Assembly: GCF_029504395.1 (NCBI RefSeq)
Contig: NZ_JAQFIF010000010.1
Span: 62,001-126,000, forward strand
Direction of reading: 5' to 3'
From: Arthrobacter sp. ES3-54
GTDB taxonomy: Bacteria; Actinomycetota; Actinomycetes; Actinomycetales; Micrococcaceae
Length of the DNA stretch: 64,000 nt
The notes beneath the pieces are model-generated. The model made no database searches, was not told where the DNA came from, and saw nothing but the letters and a program-made list of their open reading frames with translations. The translations under genes were made by a program, and so were the position numbers. Below, piece by piece: positions 19,656-27,899 of the stretch. The first letter of the stretch is position 1. Every line of letters starts with the position of its first letter.

Positions 19656-20828
19656 GTGACTGCACCCATCGAATCCGACATCGACATCTGGGATGATGAC
19701 ATCCTTGTCGCTCCCTACCCCACGTATGCCTCGCTCCGCGAGCAGGCTTCAGTAGTCCACCTGCCGAAGAACGACCTGTACGTCCTGACGCGCTACGACG
19801 CCATCCGCGACGCACTCGGTGATCCGGAAACCTTCTCGTCCACCAGCATCGGATTCAACCCCATGGTGAACGAGGCCCTGCAGGGCACCTCACTCGCCTC
19901 CGACCCGCCCCTGCACACGCAGCTCCGCGCCACGCTGTCACAGAACCTCACCCCCCGCGCACTCCGCGGTCTGAAAGTGGTCATCGACGACAAAGCGGAC
20001 AAGCTCGTCGCCGAACTCGCCGCCAGCGGCAGCTTCGAGGCCATCGATTCACTGGCCCGCGCCTTCCCGATCGAGATCGTTGCCGACCTCATTGGCTTCC
20101 AGGGACACGTCAAGGACAACATGCTGCGCTGGGGCCAAGCCGCGATGCAGGTCCTCGGCCCGCTGAACCAGCGCACGCAGGAGAACTTCCCGATCGCCGG
20201 CGAGCTTTACGGCTGGTGCTCATCGGTCACCGCAGAAGACCTGGCGCCCGGCTCCATAGGACGCGGAATCTTTGACGCCGAGATGCGGGGGGACATTCCC
20301 CAAGGAACTGCCGGGCACATCATCCACCAGTACCTGGGGGCGGGTGTCGACACGACCATCGCGTCCATCGGGAACATCATCGCCCTGTTCGGCCATCACC
20401 CCGAGCAGTTCAAGCTGGTCCGGGAGAACCCGGAACTCGTCCCCGCAGCTTTCGCCGAGGTGCTGCGCTACTGGGCCCCGATCCACGTCTGGGGCCGCAA
20501 AGCAATGCGTGATGTGGAAATCGACGGCGTCACCATTCCTGCAGGCGCCCAGGTGGGCATCCTCTTTGGCGCCGGCAACCGCGACCCGCGGCATTACGAG
20601 AACCCCGACACTTTTGATGTGCTCCGCAACCCGGTGGACCACCTCGCCTTCGGCTATGGACCGCACGGCTGCGCCGGCCAGGGTCTGGCAAAGCTTGAAG
20701 CGCATGCGATCATCGAGGCGCTGGCCCGCCGGGTGGAATCCTTGACAATCTCCGACGAGGTCCGGCTGCCGAGCAACATGACCCGAAGCATCGAGAAGCT
20801 CCAGGTCACCAAGGTGGTGGCAGCATGA
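19656..20828 (+). CDS. Cytochrome P450
   Basis: A 390-residue soluble bacterial P450. The heme-binding FGYGPHGCAGQG has Cys339 as axial ligand, the K-helix ExxR is Glu268-Arg271 and the I-helix oxygen-activation motif is AGVDTT (229-234). The wording of the I-helix and the GNRDPRHYENPDTFDVLR region resembles the CYP199 group, which O-demethylates para-substituted benzoates; this comparison is from memory and only suggestive. Its electron partners follow at once: a ferredoxin overlapping by ATGA and a ferredoxin reductase. AAGGAG precedes the start. It is probably the first oxidative step of the pathway encoded by the divergent operons. Confidence 0.96.
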   Translation: MTAPIESDIDIWDDDILVAPYPTYASLREQASVVHLPKNDLYVLTRYDAIRDALGDPETFSSTSIGFNPMVNEALQGTSLASDPPLHTQLRATLSQNLTPRALRGLKVVIDDKADKLVAELAASGSFEAIDSLARAFPIEIVADLIGFQGHVKDNMLRWGQAAMQVLGPLNQRTQENFPIAGELYGWCSSVTAEDLAPGSIGRGIFDAEMRGDIPQGTAGHIIHQYLGAGVDTTIASIGNIIALFGHHPEQFKLVRENPELVPAAFAEVLRYWAPIHVWGRKAMRDVEIDGVTIPAGAQVGILFGAGNRDPRHYENPDTFDVLRNPVDHLAFGYGPHGCAGQGLAKLEAHAIIEALARRVESLTISDEVRLPSNMTRSIEKLQVTKVVAA

Positions 20829-21019
20829 GAATCGAGCTGGACCGGCCGCGCTGTGAGGGACACGGCCTGTGCGAGGAAGCCGCACCGAAGCTGATGCATC
20901 TGGACGACGACGGCGAACTGGTGATCGATGTCCCTCACGTGGATGGGGCCGAGCTCGCCGCCGCCAAAGCGGCGGTCCGGGTCTGCCCGGTCGCCGCGCT
21001 GCGGCTGGAGGCGGCATGA
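20825..21019 (+). CDS. P450-linked ferredoxin (3Fe-4S type)
   Basis: A 64-residue ferredoxin that carries electrons from the reductase to the P450. Three cysteines are placed as in 3Fe-4S (or 4Fe-4S with a non-Cys ligand) P450 ferredoxins: Cys10 and Cys16 in CEGHGLCEEAAP and the Cys of VCPVAAL near the end; the usual middle Cys is replaced by Ala or His. The gene overlaps the P450 stop and the reductase start by ATGA at each end, so the three proteins are probably made in matched amounts. Confidence 0.95.
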   Translation: MRIELDRPRCEGHGLCEEAAPKLMHLDDDGELVIDVPHVDGAELAAAKAAVRVCPVAALRLEAA

Positions 21020-22275
21020 GCATGCGCAGGATAGTGGTGGTCGGCAACGGCATCGCCGGACTCACGGCCTGCGACTCGCTGCGCTCGGCCGGCTTCGACG
21101 GTGAGCTCACTGTGGTGGGCGCCGAGCGGCACCATCCCTACAGTCGGCCCGCCCTGTCCAAGGCGCTGCTGCACAGTATCGGTGGGAACAGTGTTGACGG
21201 AAGCAAAGTCGACGGGAACGGCATCGATGCCCTCCAAGCGCACGCGCTCCCCGCACCGACCCACGAGGCAACGGAACTGCTCGGCGTGAGCGCCACAGGC
21301 CTGGACGTCGACGCCCGGTTGGTACGTCTGGACGGGGGCGGTGGGCTGCCGTATGACGGCCTCGTCATCGCCTCCGGTTCCCGGGCGAGGCGCCTCGCCC
21401 CCGGGCAAGGAGCTGTCGGGCAAGGAGCTGCCGGACCGCACCAGGACGGCTCCTTCCGGGAGCTCACCCTGCGCACCATCGAGGATGCGATCCTTCTCAA
21501 GGAACGCGTTGCGTCGCGCCCGTCGGTCATCGTGGTCGGCGGGGGACCGCTGGGCATGGAGGTCGCGTCCGGGTGCCTGCACGTGGGCTGCGACGTCACG
21601 CTCGTCTCCGACGCCAAGCCACTGTCGCGTCAGCTTGGCGACCATCTGGCCGACCTCTTTACTTCCGCCGCCATCCGGCGCGGACTGCGGGTGGTCGGCG
21701 GCGGGAAGGCCCGTCTTGTCGATCACGGTGCCGGGGCCAAGGTTGTCCTGGCCGACGGCACCGAACTCGAGGCGGATCTCGTGGTCACCGCCGTCGGCGA
21801 TGAGCCGAACATTGACTGGCTGACCGGCTCAAAACTGCTCACCGATGGGTCGCTGCGCGTCGACTCGCGCGGCCGGGTCCGGCCGGACATCGTGGCGGCC
21901 GGCGACGTGGCGTTCTTCCCGACCCTCCGCGGCGTGCAGCGGGTTCCCCTGTGGACGAGTGCCATCGACCAGGCCAAGGTCGCGGCCGTCGGCCTGCTCA
22001 ATGGCGATGCGGCACCCGAGTTCAACTTCCAGCCGTATTTCTGGACGGAGGGATTCGGGTTGTCGCTCAAGGCGGTCGGCTTCACGCCGGTGGTGGGTGC
22101 CCCCGACTATTGCGAGCCGGGCGGGGATAACGGGTCATTGCTCCTGCGCTGGGACAACGCGGACGGTTCCGGGACCGCCGCCGCGGTCAACTACCGGATC
22201 CCGATCCCCAAACTTCGCCGGCTGGCCGACACCGGTCCGGCCGCGCTGCGTCCGAACGCGCCCGCCCGGGTTTGA
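21016..22275 (+). CDS. NAD(P)H-dependent ferredoxin reductase (FAD)
   Basis: A 419-residue rubredoxin/putidaredoxin reductase-type flavoprotein. The FAD motif IVVVGNGIAGLTA is at the N-terminus, the NAD(P)H motif VIVVGGGPLGMEVA in the middle and the second FAD motif VAAGDVAFFP near residue 300. ATG 21016 overlaps the ferredoxin stop (ATGA); a longer frame starting at 20869 inside the ferredoxin gene is rejected. A low-complexity GKELSGKEL-like segment near residue 130 reflects a short internal duplication. It completes the class I electron chain for the P450. Confidence 0.95.
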   Translation: MSMRRIVVVGNGIAGLTACDSLRSAGFDGELTVVGAERHHPYSRPALSKALLHSIGGNSVDGSKVDGNGIDALQAHALPAPTHEATELLGVSATGLDVDARLVRLDGGGGLPYDGLVIASGSRARRLAPGQGAVGQGAAGPHQDGSFRELTLRTIEDAILLKERVASRPSVIVVGGGPLGMEVASGCLHVGCDVTLVSDAKPLSRQLGDHLADLFTSAAIRRGLRVVGGGKARLVDHGAGAKVVLADGTELEADLVVTAVGDEPNIDWLTGSKLLTDGSLRVDSRGRVRPDIVAAGDVAFFPTLRGVQRVPLWTSAIDQAKVAAVGLLNGDAAPEFNFQPYFWTEGFGLSLKAVGFTPVVGAPDYCEPGGDNGSLLLRWDNADGSGTAAAVNYRIPIPKLRRLADTGPAALRPNAPARV

Positions 22276-22301
22276 CGCCACGCCACCGCTAGGATTGATC
22301 T

Positions 22302-22916
22302 ATGTCGTCGTTGAGAGAAGCCCAGAAGAAACTCACCCGCGACATGATTGTGGAGCGCGCGCTTGAGCTCTTTACCGAGAAGGGTTACGCCCCGACCACC
22401 ATCGACGAGATCGCTGCGGCGGCCGGCACCACCAGGGCCACCTTCTACGCCTACTACCCCTCACGCGTTGATCTGATGAGGGACTTCATGGCGCGGGTCA
22501 ACGCGGTGCTGGACCGTGCCGACGCCCCAGGGAGCGGCTCCACTGCGCCGGACCTCGTTGACGTGGTGCGCGCGGGCGAGCTACCGGGCATCCTGGCGTG
22601 GCTGGAGTCACGGGCGGCTCTCTGGCCGGTCTTCCGCCCCTACCTCGACGTGCTCGACGAGGCCGCCGCCGTCGACCGTGAGGTGCGCACCATGGTTGAC
22701 GGATGGCATGAGGAGGTCATTTCAGACCTGGTCCGCGGGATGAAGCTGGCCGGGCGCTTCTCGGAGGAGACGCACCACATCCGCGGAACCCTCGCCTTCA
22801 CCTCACTGGACTACGTTGCCACGCTCTGGACACGCCGCAAGTTTGAACCAAACCGCGAACACGCCCTCGAGGTGCTTGCCGACAACTGGTACCACCTGCT
22901 GTGCGCTGAGGACTAA
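22302..22916 (+). CDS. TetR family transcriptional regulator
   Basis: A 204-residue repressor-type protein. The N-terminal helix-turn-helix MIVERALELFTEKGYAPTTIDEIAAAAGTTRATFYAYYPSRVDLM is at residues 16-60, with a ligand-binding all-helical C-terminal domain. It is 26 nt after the reductase gene, so it belongs to the P450 operon. The palindromes in the 17553-17858 control region are the natural binding sites, and the P450 substrate or a metabolite the natural ligand; both are inferred. Confidence 0.93.
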   Translation: MSSLREAQKKLTRDMIVERALELFTEKGYAPTTIDEIAAAAGTTRATFYAYYPSRVDLMRDFMARVNAVLDRADAPGSGSTAPDLVDVVRAGELPGILAWLESRAALWPVFRPYLDVLDEAAAVDREVRTMVDGWHEEVISDLVRGMKLAGRFSEETHHIRGTLAFTSLDYVATLWTRRKFEPNREHALEVLADNWYHLLCAED

Positions 22917-22954
22917 GCCGGCCGTCACGAAACGAGAAAGCCTATGCTTATGCA

Positions 22955-23428
22955 ATGGAAAGTATTGGCGCAGCTGACGGGCCGGTGAAGGCTATGGACC
23001 ACCGATCCCTTGCCGTCTCGGTGATAGACATTTCTTCCGATATTCGCCGGAAATCGCACAATGACACCGGCGTCCGGCCGCTGTCTAACGGCGTGCTGGA
23101 AATCCTCCGCGTCATTGAGAACCACCCCGGCATCACCGTGGCGGACGTCGCCTCACGCCTCGGCCGGCAGTTCAGCAACGTCAGCGTCCAGCTCCGGGAA
23201 CTGGTGGCCGCGGGCCTCGTCACCCGCACCCGCGACGCCGCAGATAAGCGCTACGTCGCCCTTCATCCCACGGCGGAATCCCAGCGGATCAACGCGCTGC
23301 TCGAGGGCGCCTGGGCGGAAGCGCTGACCTCGGCGAGTTCCCGACTGCTGCCCGAGGAACGCGATCAAATCGCCGCCAGCCTGCCGGCACTGCAGCGCCT
23401 CGCCTCGATTCTGGCCGAGCCAGAGTAG
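22955..23428 (+). CDS. MarR family transcriptional regulator
   Basis: A 157-residue winged-helix regulator. The DNA-binding part is LSNGVLEILRVIENHPGITVADVASRLGRQFSNVSVQLRELVAAGLVTRTRDAADKRYVALHPT (about 45-108). The start could be ATG 22955 or an internal GTG/ATG near 22985-22994. It is followed after 77 nt by a drug-type MFS exporter, with a 28-bp near-perfect palindrome in between. That arrangement is usual for a MarR repressor of an efflux pump. Confidence 0.9.
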   Translation: MESIGAADGPVKAMDHRSLAVSVIDISSDIRRKSHNDTGVRPLSNGVLEILRVIENHPGITVADVASRLGRQFSNVSVQLRELVAAGLVTRTRDAADKRYVALHPTAESQRINALLEGAWAEALTSASSRLLPEERDQIAASLPALQRLASILAEPE

Positions 23429-23469
23429 GGCGCATCACACCCCTTAGCTGCCGTAAGCGCTGATCGATA

Positions 23470-23497
23470 GTAGTTATACTTTTATAAGTATTACTAC
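23470..23497. promoter_or_regulatory. MarR-type operator candidate upstream of the MFS exporter
   Basis: Left arm GTAGTTATACTT (23470-23481), spacer TTAT, right arm AAGTATTACTAC (23486-23497). The arms match at 11 of 12 positions. It contains the hexamers TATACT and TATAAG, either of which could be a -10 box, so a bound repressor would block RNA polymerase. It lies just ahead of the ribosome site GGAGG (23501-23505). Confidence 0.8.
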
Positions 23498-23511
23498 TTT
23501 GGAGGATGATC

Positions 23512-24954
23512 TTGGGCATGGCAACACAGTTAGCAGTTGAGGGCGTAGGGCAGGCGGGCAGGCCCAGGAGCGTTTGGTGGGCGCTGGTGTTCCTGGCCCT
23601 CGCGCAGTTCATGGTGGTCTTGGACGGCACCATCGTGAACTTGGCACTGCCGAGTCTCCAGATCGAGATGGGGATCAACGACTCGACGCGTTCCTGGGTG
23701 GTCACGGCCTACGCCTTGGCCTTCGGCGCTTTCCTGCTGCTCGGCGGCCGAATCGTGGACTTCTGGGGTCGCAAACGGACCTTCATTGTGGCCGCCGTAG
23801 GCTTCGCCGCCGCGTCACTGATCGGCGGCATCGCACAACAGCCGTGGGAACTGATCGGCGCACGCGCCCTGCAGGGCATCTTCGCTGCGCTGCTGGCCCC
23901 CGCTGCCCTGGCGCTGCTGACTGTCGCCTTCCCGGGCGGAAAGGATCGCGGCACGGCGTTCGCGATCTTCGGCTCCATCACCGGTGTCGGTGCCGCCGTC
24001 GGCGTCCTGCTGGGCGGGTTCCTGACAGAACACGTGACGTGGCGCTGGTGCTTCTTCGTGAACGTGCCGATCGCCATCATCGCCCTCGCCGGCGTGTGGT
24101 TCCTGGTGACTGAAAGCAACGCCCAGGGGTCCACCAAATACGACTGGCCCGGCGTCATCCTGGCCGCCCTGGGACTGGGCTCCCTTGTGTACGGCTTCAC
24201 CAATGCCGAGCACGGCTGGGATGCCCCCGAAGCCTGGGGATTCATTGCGGCCGGCGGCGTTCTCATGGCACTCTTTGTCCTGGTCGAGGCCACAGTCAAG
24301 CATCCGCTTCTGCCGCTGCGCGTGGTCACCGAGCGCAACCGAGGAGCAGCGTTCCTGGCCTCTTTCCTGTCCGGCGCGGTCCTGATTGGCGGCATTCTCT
24401 TCATCAACTTCTACATCCAGATCGTGCTTGGCTTCGCACCGTTCCTCGCCGGGCTTGCTTCCCTGCCCATGACGGTGGCGCTGATCATCACGGCGGGCCT
24501 CGTCGCGAAGAACCTGCCGAAACTGGGTGCCAAGATCCCGACGGCCACGGGCCCGGTCTTCATGGCCGCTGCCATGCTCTGGCTCACGCAGGTCAGCGCC
24601 GAGGGCAACTACCTCGTCAACATGCTGCCCGCCTTGCTTCTCATGGGCGTGGGGCTGGGCATGGTCTTCGTCCCCATGCAGAACCTGGCCCTGTTCGGCG
24701 TGGACAAGGATGATTCCGGTGTTGCCAGCGCCTTGGTCAACGCCTCGCAGCAGATCGGCGGCTCCCTGGGCATCGCCCTGTTCAGCACTATCGCAGTTAC
24801 AGCGACAGCCGGAGGCGTGTCGCCGGCGGCCCTCTCGAGCGGCTACGCGGCGGTCTTCCTTTGGGCTGCGGGCGTGGCGATCCTGATCGTCCCCGTCGCC
24901 CTGCTTCTCATCACCATCGACCGCAAGAAATTCACCGGCACCGAAGGCGCCTGA
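23512..24954 (+). CDS. MFS transporter, DHA2 family (EmrB/QacA-type drug exporter)
   Basis: About 480 residues with 14 predicted helices. Helix 1 carries VFLALAQFMVVLDGTIVNLALPSLQ, the D-containing motif of DHA2 exporters, and motif A is GGRIVDFWGRKRTF. Start choice: GGAGG at 23501-23505 fits TTG 23512 (6 nt spacing) better than ATG 23506 (none) or ATG 23518 (12 nt). It should expel drugs or toxic compounds by proton antiport, under control of the MarR protein and its palindrome. Confidence 0.93.
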   Translation: MGMATQLAVEGVGQAGRPRSVWWALVFLALAQFMVVLDGTIVNLALPSLQIEMGINDSTRSWVVTAYALAFGAFLLLGGRIVDFWGRKRTFIVAAVGFAAASLIGGIAQQPWELIGARALQGIFAALLAPAALALLTVAFPGGKDRGTAFAIFGSITGVGAAVGVLLGGFLTEHVTWRWCFFVNVPIAIIALAGVWFLVTESNAQGSTKYDWPGVILAALGLGSLVYGFTNAEHGWDAPEAWGFIAAGGVLMALFVLVEATVKHPLLPLRVVTERNRGAAFLASFLSGAVLIGGILFINFYIQIVLGFAPFLAGLASLPMTVALIITAGLVAKNLPKLGAKIPTATGPVFMAAAMLWLTQVSAEGNYLVNMLPALLLMGVGLGMVFVPMQNLALFGVDKDDSGVASALVNASQQIGGSLGIALFSTIAVTATAGGVSPAALSSGYAAVFLWAAGVAILIVPVALLLITIDRKKFTGTEGA

Positions 24955-25000
24955 CCGGCCCGCGAAGCCGAGGTCGCCGACCTTCCCGGCCGCCATGGAC

Positions 25001-25819
25001 TCAGTACAGGAAGATCGGCAGCCAGTCGCGGTTGTGGGCGTGTACCAGTGCGAGGAACAGCACGAAGTCGAAGGTTAGGTGCACGGTCACGACGTAGGTG
25101 AGGGACTTCGTCAGCTTGAAGGTGTAGCCCTGCAGTAATGCGAACGGAAACGTCAGAAGCGGCCCCCACGCCTGGTAGCCGATCTCCCAAAGAAAGGACG
25201 AGAAGATTACGGCTTGAAGGATGTTGGCCAGCCAGTCTGGAAAATGCCGCCGCAGCAGCGCGAACGCGGTGCAGATGAAGAACAGTTCGTCCCAGATACC
25301 AACGGCGTTCACTCCAAGAAAGAGGCGCCAGAAGGTCGTTGGGTCAGATGGATCCGGCCAGTTTTGGTACACCCCGGTGCTGATCAGGTAGGCGGGCAGA
25401 ATGAAGTATCCGAGCAGGACCACGCCGATCAGGTACAGCCTCGCGATCATCGGCCATTTACGGCCGGTGTTCACCGGAAATTTGATGATCTTCTCGCCGT
25501 AGACGAACCGCGACACCAGCCACGGAACCAGCACGGCCAAGGCGAGGGCGCTGCCCATGAGGATCATGTGTTGGATGCTCAAGTCAGCGTTCAGTGCCAC
25601 CATGCTGATGATGACCATTCCCGCCGCGATCAGCGCGAGGTGCCGCGTCAACTCGCGGTCGATGAAAGCCGCAGTGGCCAGGCCCATGACAAGAATGCCG
25701 TAGCCAAGCGCGTCGTTCTCGACGCCGAATAACACCACTCCGGACAGCGAGACCAGCACCGCTGGCAGCAGCTTCCAACTGAGCGCGGTACGTTGACCTT
25801 CCGTCGAGACTGATGTCAC
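25001..25819 (-). CDS. CPBP-like intramembrane protein
   Basis: A 272-residue membrane protein with about eight hydrophobic segments. The region GIWDELFFICTAFALLRR, then SSFLWEIGYQAWG and VVTVHLTFDFVLF, corresponds in order to the conserved helices of the CAAX protease/bacteriocin-processing (CPBP) family. The usual EExxxR is DELFF here, so protease activity is doubtful. GTG start at 25819 with only a weak ribosome site. It converges with the MFS exporter (46-nt gap) and shares a 270-nt upstream region with the divergent ATPase. Confidence 0.75.
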   Translation of the reverse strand: MTSVSTEGQRTALSWKLLPAVLVSLSGVVLFGVENDALGYGILVMGLATAAFIDRELTRHLALIAAGMVIISMVALNADLSIQHMILMGSALALAVLVPWLVSRFVYGEKIIKFPVNTGRKWPMIARLYLIGVVLLGYFILPAYLISTGVYQNWPDPSDPTTFWRLFLGVNAVGIWDELFFICTAFALLRRHFPDWLANILQAVIFSSFLWEIGYQAWGPLLTFPFALLQGYTFKLTKSLTYVVTVHLTFDFVLFLALVHAHNRDWLPIFLY

Positions 25820-25917
25820 CCCACAAGCATGCCAGTGCCCTCCGCGGCGCGAAACGGTTTATAGGCAGTCACCTTTGGGGCACGGGCGGCCGGCTCACCG
25901 GTTCAGCCAGGGAAGTA

Positions 25918-25964
25918 CGACGGCGGTACGCACCGAAAAGGTGCGTGCCGCCGTCGATTGTTTT
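25918..25964 (+). terminator. Strong intrinsic terminator in a divergent spacer
   Basis: A 17-bp stem (25918-25934 with 25940-25956, one G-U pair) with loop gaaaa, followed by attgtttt. It is oriented for plus-strand transcripts but lies between two genes that diverge, about 125 nt before the ATPase start. It may end a short RNA or act in a leader of the ATPase gene. Confidence 0.8.
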
Positions 25965-26042
25965 ACCTAAGGCGCCTCGCCGGTGGGCTCGGCCCGCCGT
26001 CGTCGGCTGGCAACCTGGCAGCGTAGATGCTGAGCTAAGGTA

Positions 26043-26079
26043 AAGATTCACAAGATTCACAAGATACACAAGGATTCAC
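26043..26079. repeat. Tandem AAGATTCAC repeats in the ATPase leader
   Basis: AAGATTCAC at 26043-26051 and 26052-26060, AAGATACAC at 26061-26069 and AAGGATTCAC at 26070-26079 stand in a row. They end one base before the ribosome site GGAG. A short unit this close to a start codon could bind a protein or change expression by slippage. Confidence 0.85.
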
Positions 26080-26089
26080 AGGAGCTGGC

Positions 26090-27190
26090 GTGGAGAACCC
26101 CTTTCGACCCACGGCGGGAGCAACGCCACCTGACCTCATCGGCCGCGGGGGAGTCCTGGATGAATTCGCCTATGGACTGCGCATCGGATCAGGAGCGCCC
26201 GGGCTGCTGACCATTTTCACCGGGGCCCGGGGCATTGGCAAGACCGTGATGCTCGGTGCCGCTGAAGATCTGGCGCTCCGCAGCGGCTGGGCGGTTATCT
26301 CCGAAACAGCCACCAACGGCTTTGTCGGGCGAATCGGGGAATCCATGCGCCGGCTGACGGACGATCTTGGAGACGGGCCGACCGGGCGGCGGATCACGGC
26401 AGTGTCGTTGGCAGGGTTCTCCGTCACCACACAGCTCGGTCCTGAAGAACAGGTCGACTGGCGTGCCCGTGGAGTGACTCTCCTGCGGCTTCTGGCCGCT
26501 AAGGGCACGGGGCTGATCATCACGGTCGACGAGATCCACGCCGCCGACAGGCCCGAACTCTCACGCCTCGCCGCCGACGTCCAGCACTTCATCCGCGAGG
26601 GCCTCCCCATCGGACTCGTCTTTGCCGGCCCTCCCGCCGCCGTATCGGATCTGCTGAACGAGGGCGTGGCCACCTTTCTTCGCCGGGCAGACCGCATCGA
26701 CCTCCACGCCGCATCCATCGCCGAAGTCGAACGCTCCTTCTCCGAAACCTTCACCGGCGCAAGCATTGGGCTGACCCCGCACCTGGCCAAGGCTGCTGCC
26801 GAAGCAACCGGAGGCTATCCCTTCCTCATCCAGCTAGTCGGCTATCACCTTTGGCAAGAAGCCGAAAAAGCGGGCAACAGTCTCGACGCCCCCGCGGTTG
26901 ACCGCGCAGTGACCGCTGCCCGGCGGCGCAACGAACGCATGGTCATTGAGGCTGCGCTGTCCACCACCTCCGCCAGAGACCGCGACTTCCTCCAGGCCAT
27001 GGCGGAAGACTCCGGCCCCTCGGCAACCCTGGACATCGGCAACCGCACCGGCCTGCGACCCAACGCCGTCGGCAACTACCGAACCCGCCTCATCGACGCC
27101 GGACTCATCGAAGCAACCGGCCACGGACGCGTGAGCTATGCCATCCCGGGCCTCCGCGAATACCTCACCGCGCACCCGAACCGGAATTAG
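26090..27190 (+). CDS. AAA/STAND-like ATP-binding protein with C-terminal winged helix
   Basis: A 366-residue orphan ATPase. Walker A GARGIGKT is at about 45-52, Walker B with sensor-like IITVDEIHAAD near 145, and a C-terminal winged-helix region (DRDFLQAMAEDSGPSATLDIGNRTGLRPNAVGNYRTRLIDAGLIEATGHGRVSYAIPGLREYL) near 300-360. The architecture matches the ORC1/Cdc6-like or AAA_16 group of stand-alone bacterial ATPases, for which no role is well established. GTG start with GGAG five nt upstream. No obvious partner gene is adjacent. Confidence 0.85.
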   Translation: MENPFRPTAGATPPDLIGRGGVLDEFAYGLRIGSGAPGLLTIFTGARGIGKTVMLGAAEDLALRSGWAVISETATNGFVGRIGESMRRLTDDLGDGPTGRRITAVSLAGFSVTTQLGPEEQVDWRARGVTLLRLLAAKGTGLIITVDEIHAADRPELSRLAADVQHFIREGLPIGLVFAGPPAAVSDLLNEGVATFLRRADRIDLHAASIAEVERSFSETFTGASIGLTPHLAKAAAEATGGYPFLIQLVGYHLWQEAEKAGNSLDAPAVDRAVTAARRRNERMVIEAALSTTSARDRDFLQAMAEDSGPSATLDIGNRTGLRPNAVGNYRTRLIDAGLIEATGHGRVSYAIPGLREYLTAHPNRN

Positions 27191-27229
27191 TCGGCGCGCT
27201 GCTGTTCCTGCCGGTCCGCAGAGAGGCTT

Positions 27230-27361
27230 TCAGGTGGTGACGACGAGTTTGCCGCTGGCGCGGCTTTCCTCCATGTCGGTGTGGGCCTGGACGATGTCAT
27301 CGAGGGTGTACACCTTGCCGATGGGGACGGTTGCGGTGCCGTCGCTGACGGCCTGCTCGCT
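27230..27361 (-). pseudogene. 3' remnant of a quinone oxidoreductase (zinc-type alcohol dehydrogenase family)
   Basis: Only the last about 40 residues of an MDR-family NADPH:quinone reductase can be read, AKSEQAVSDGTATVPIGKVY followed by TLDDIVQAHTDMEESRASGKLVVTT, ending in a normal stop. The frame upstream of about 27361 gives unrelated sequence with no Rossmann motif, so the first roughly 85 percent of the gene is missing. The remnant marks an old deletion or insertion junction. Confidence 0.75.
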
Positions 27362-27636
27362 CTTGGCGTTTCGTGCCGGGACGGAAGCGGAAGTCCGGCA
27401 AGAAGTCCCTATCCCACGCGGGCGCGAGGTGGCACCATCTGTCTTATGAGCCGCAACCAGGGGAACCGGCGTCAAAAGTGAACCTCGCAAGGCTCTCGCC
27501 GAGGAAGTTCCGACTCTTGACGTGTTTGCCCGGATCCGTCGGTATCACCCGGAATTTTCACCGGAATTGTGGGGGGAAACGGGAAATCGTCCCTCCTCGG
27601 CAACAGGGACAGGAAGCCGGCCCGTGGAGGCTGTAG

Positions 27637-27870
27637 GTGAAGGCGAACGAAACACGGCCGCCAAAAATGCGGCGGCTGATGAAGTGGGCATCGATCGGAT
27701 TCCTCGGGGCCGTGGTGCTGGATCTAGTCCTGATGACATTCCTCGACTTCTGGACCGCGTTCTACATTGCCCTCGGCCTGTACCTGGCGCTGGTGGGTCC
27801 GTTGGACGCTGCCGCCCAAAAAGAACGGATCAAGATGCTGCACGACCGGAACCGAGGGCTGAACGGGTGA
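27637..27870 (+). CDS. Small membrane protein, unknown function
   Basis: A 77-residue protein with a basic N-terminus (RPPKMRRLMKW) and one long or two short hydrophobic segments (ASIGFLGAVVLDLVLMTFLDFWTAFYIALGLYLALVGP), then a charged tail. GTG start with GGAGG six nt upstream gives good support for translation. The preceding 140 nt hold no gene. No family is recognised. Confidence 0.6.
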   Translation: MKANETRPPKMRRLMKWASIGFLGAVVLDLVLMTFLDFWTAFYIALGLYLALVGPLDAAAQKERIKMLHDRNRGLNG

Positions 27871-27899
27871 AACCGGCAGTATTGGGCGCAGCCGACGGT

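Noticed and set aside
20869..21015. Extended start of the ferredoxin reductase inside the ferredoxin gene
   Set aside because: The added residues are an out-of-frame translation of the ferredoxin; ATG 21016 overlaps the ferredoxin stop as ATGA.
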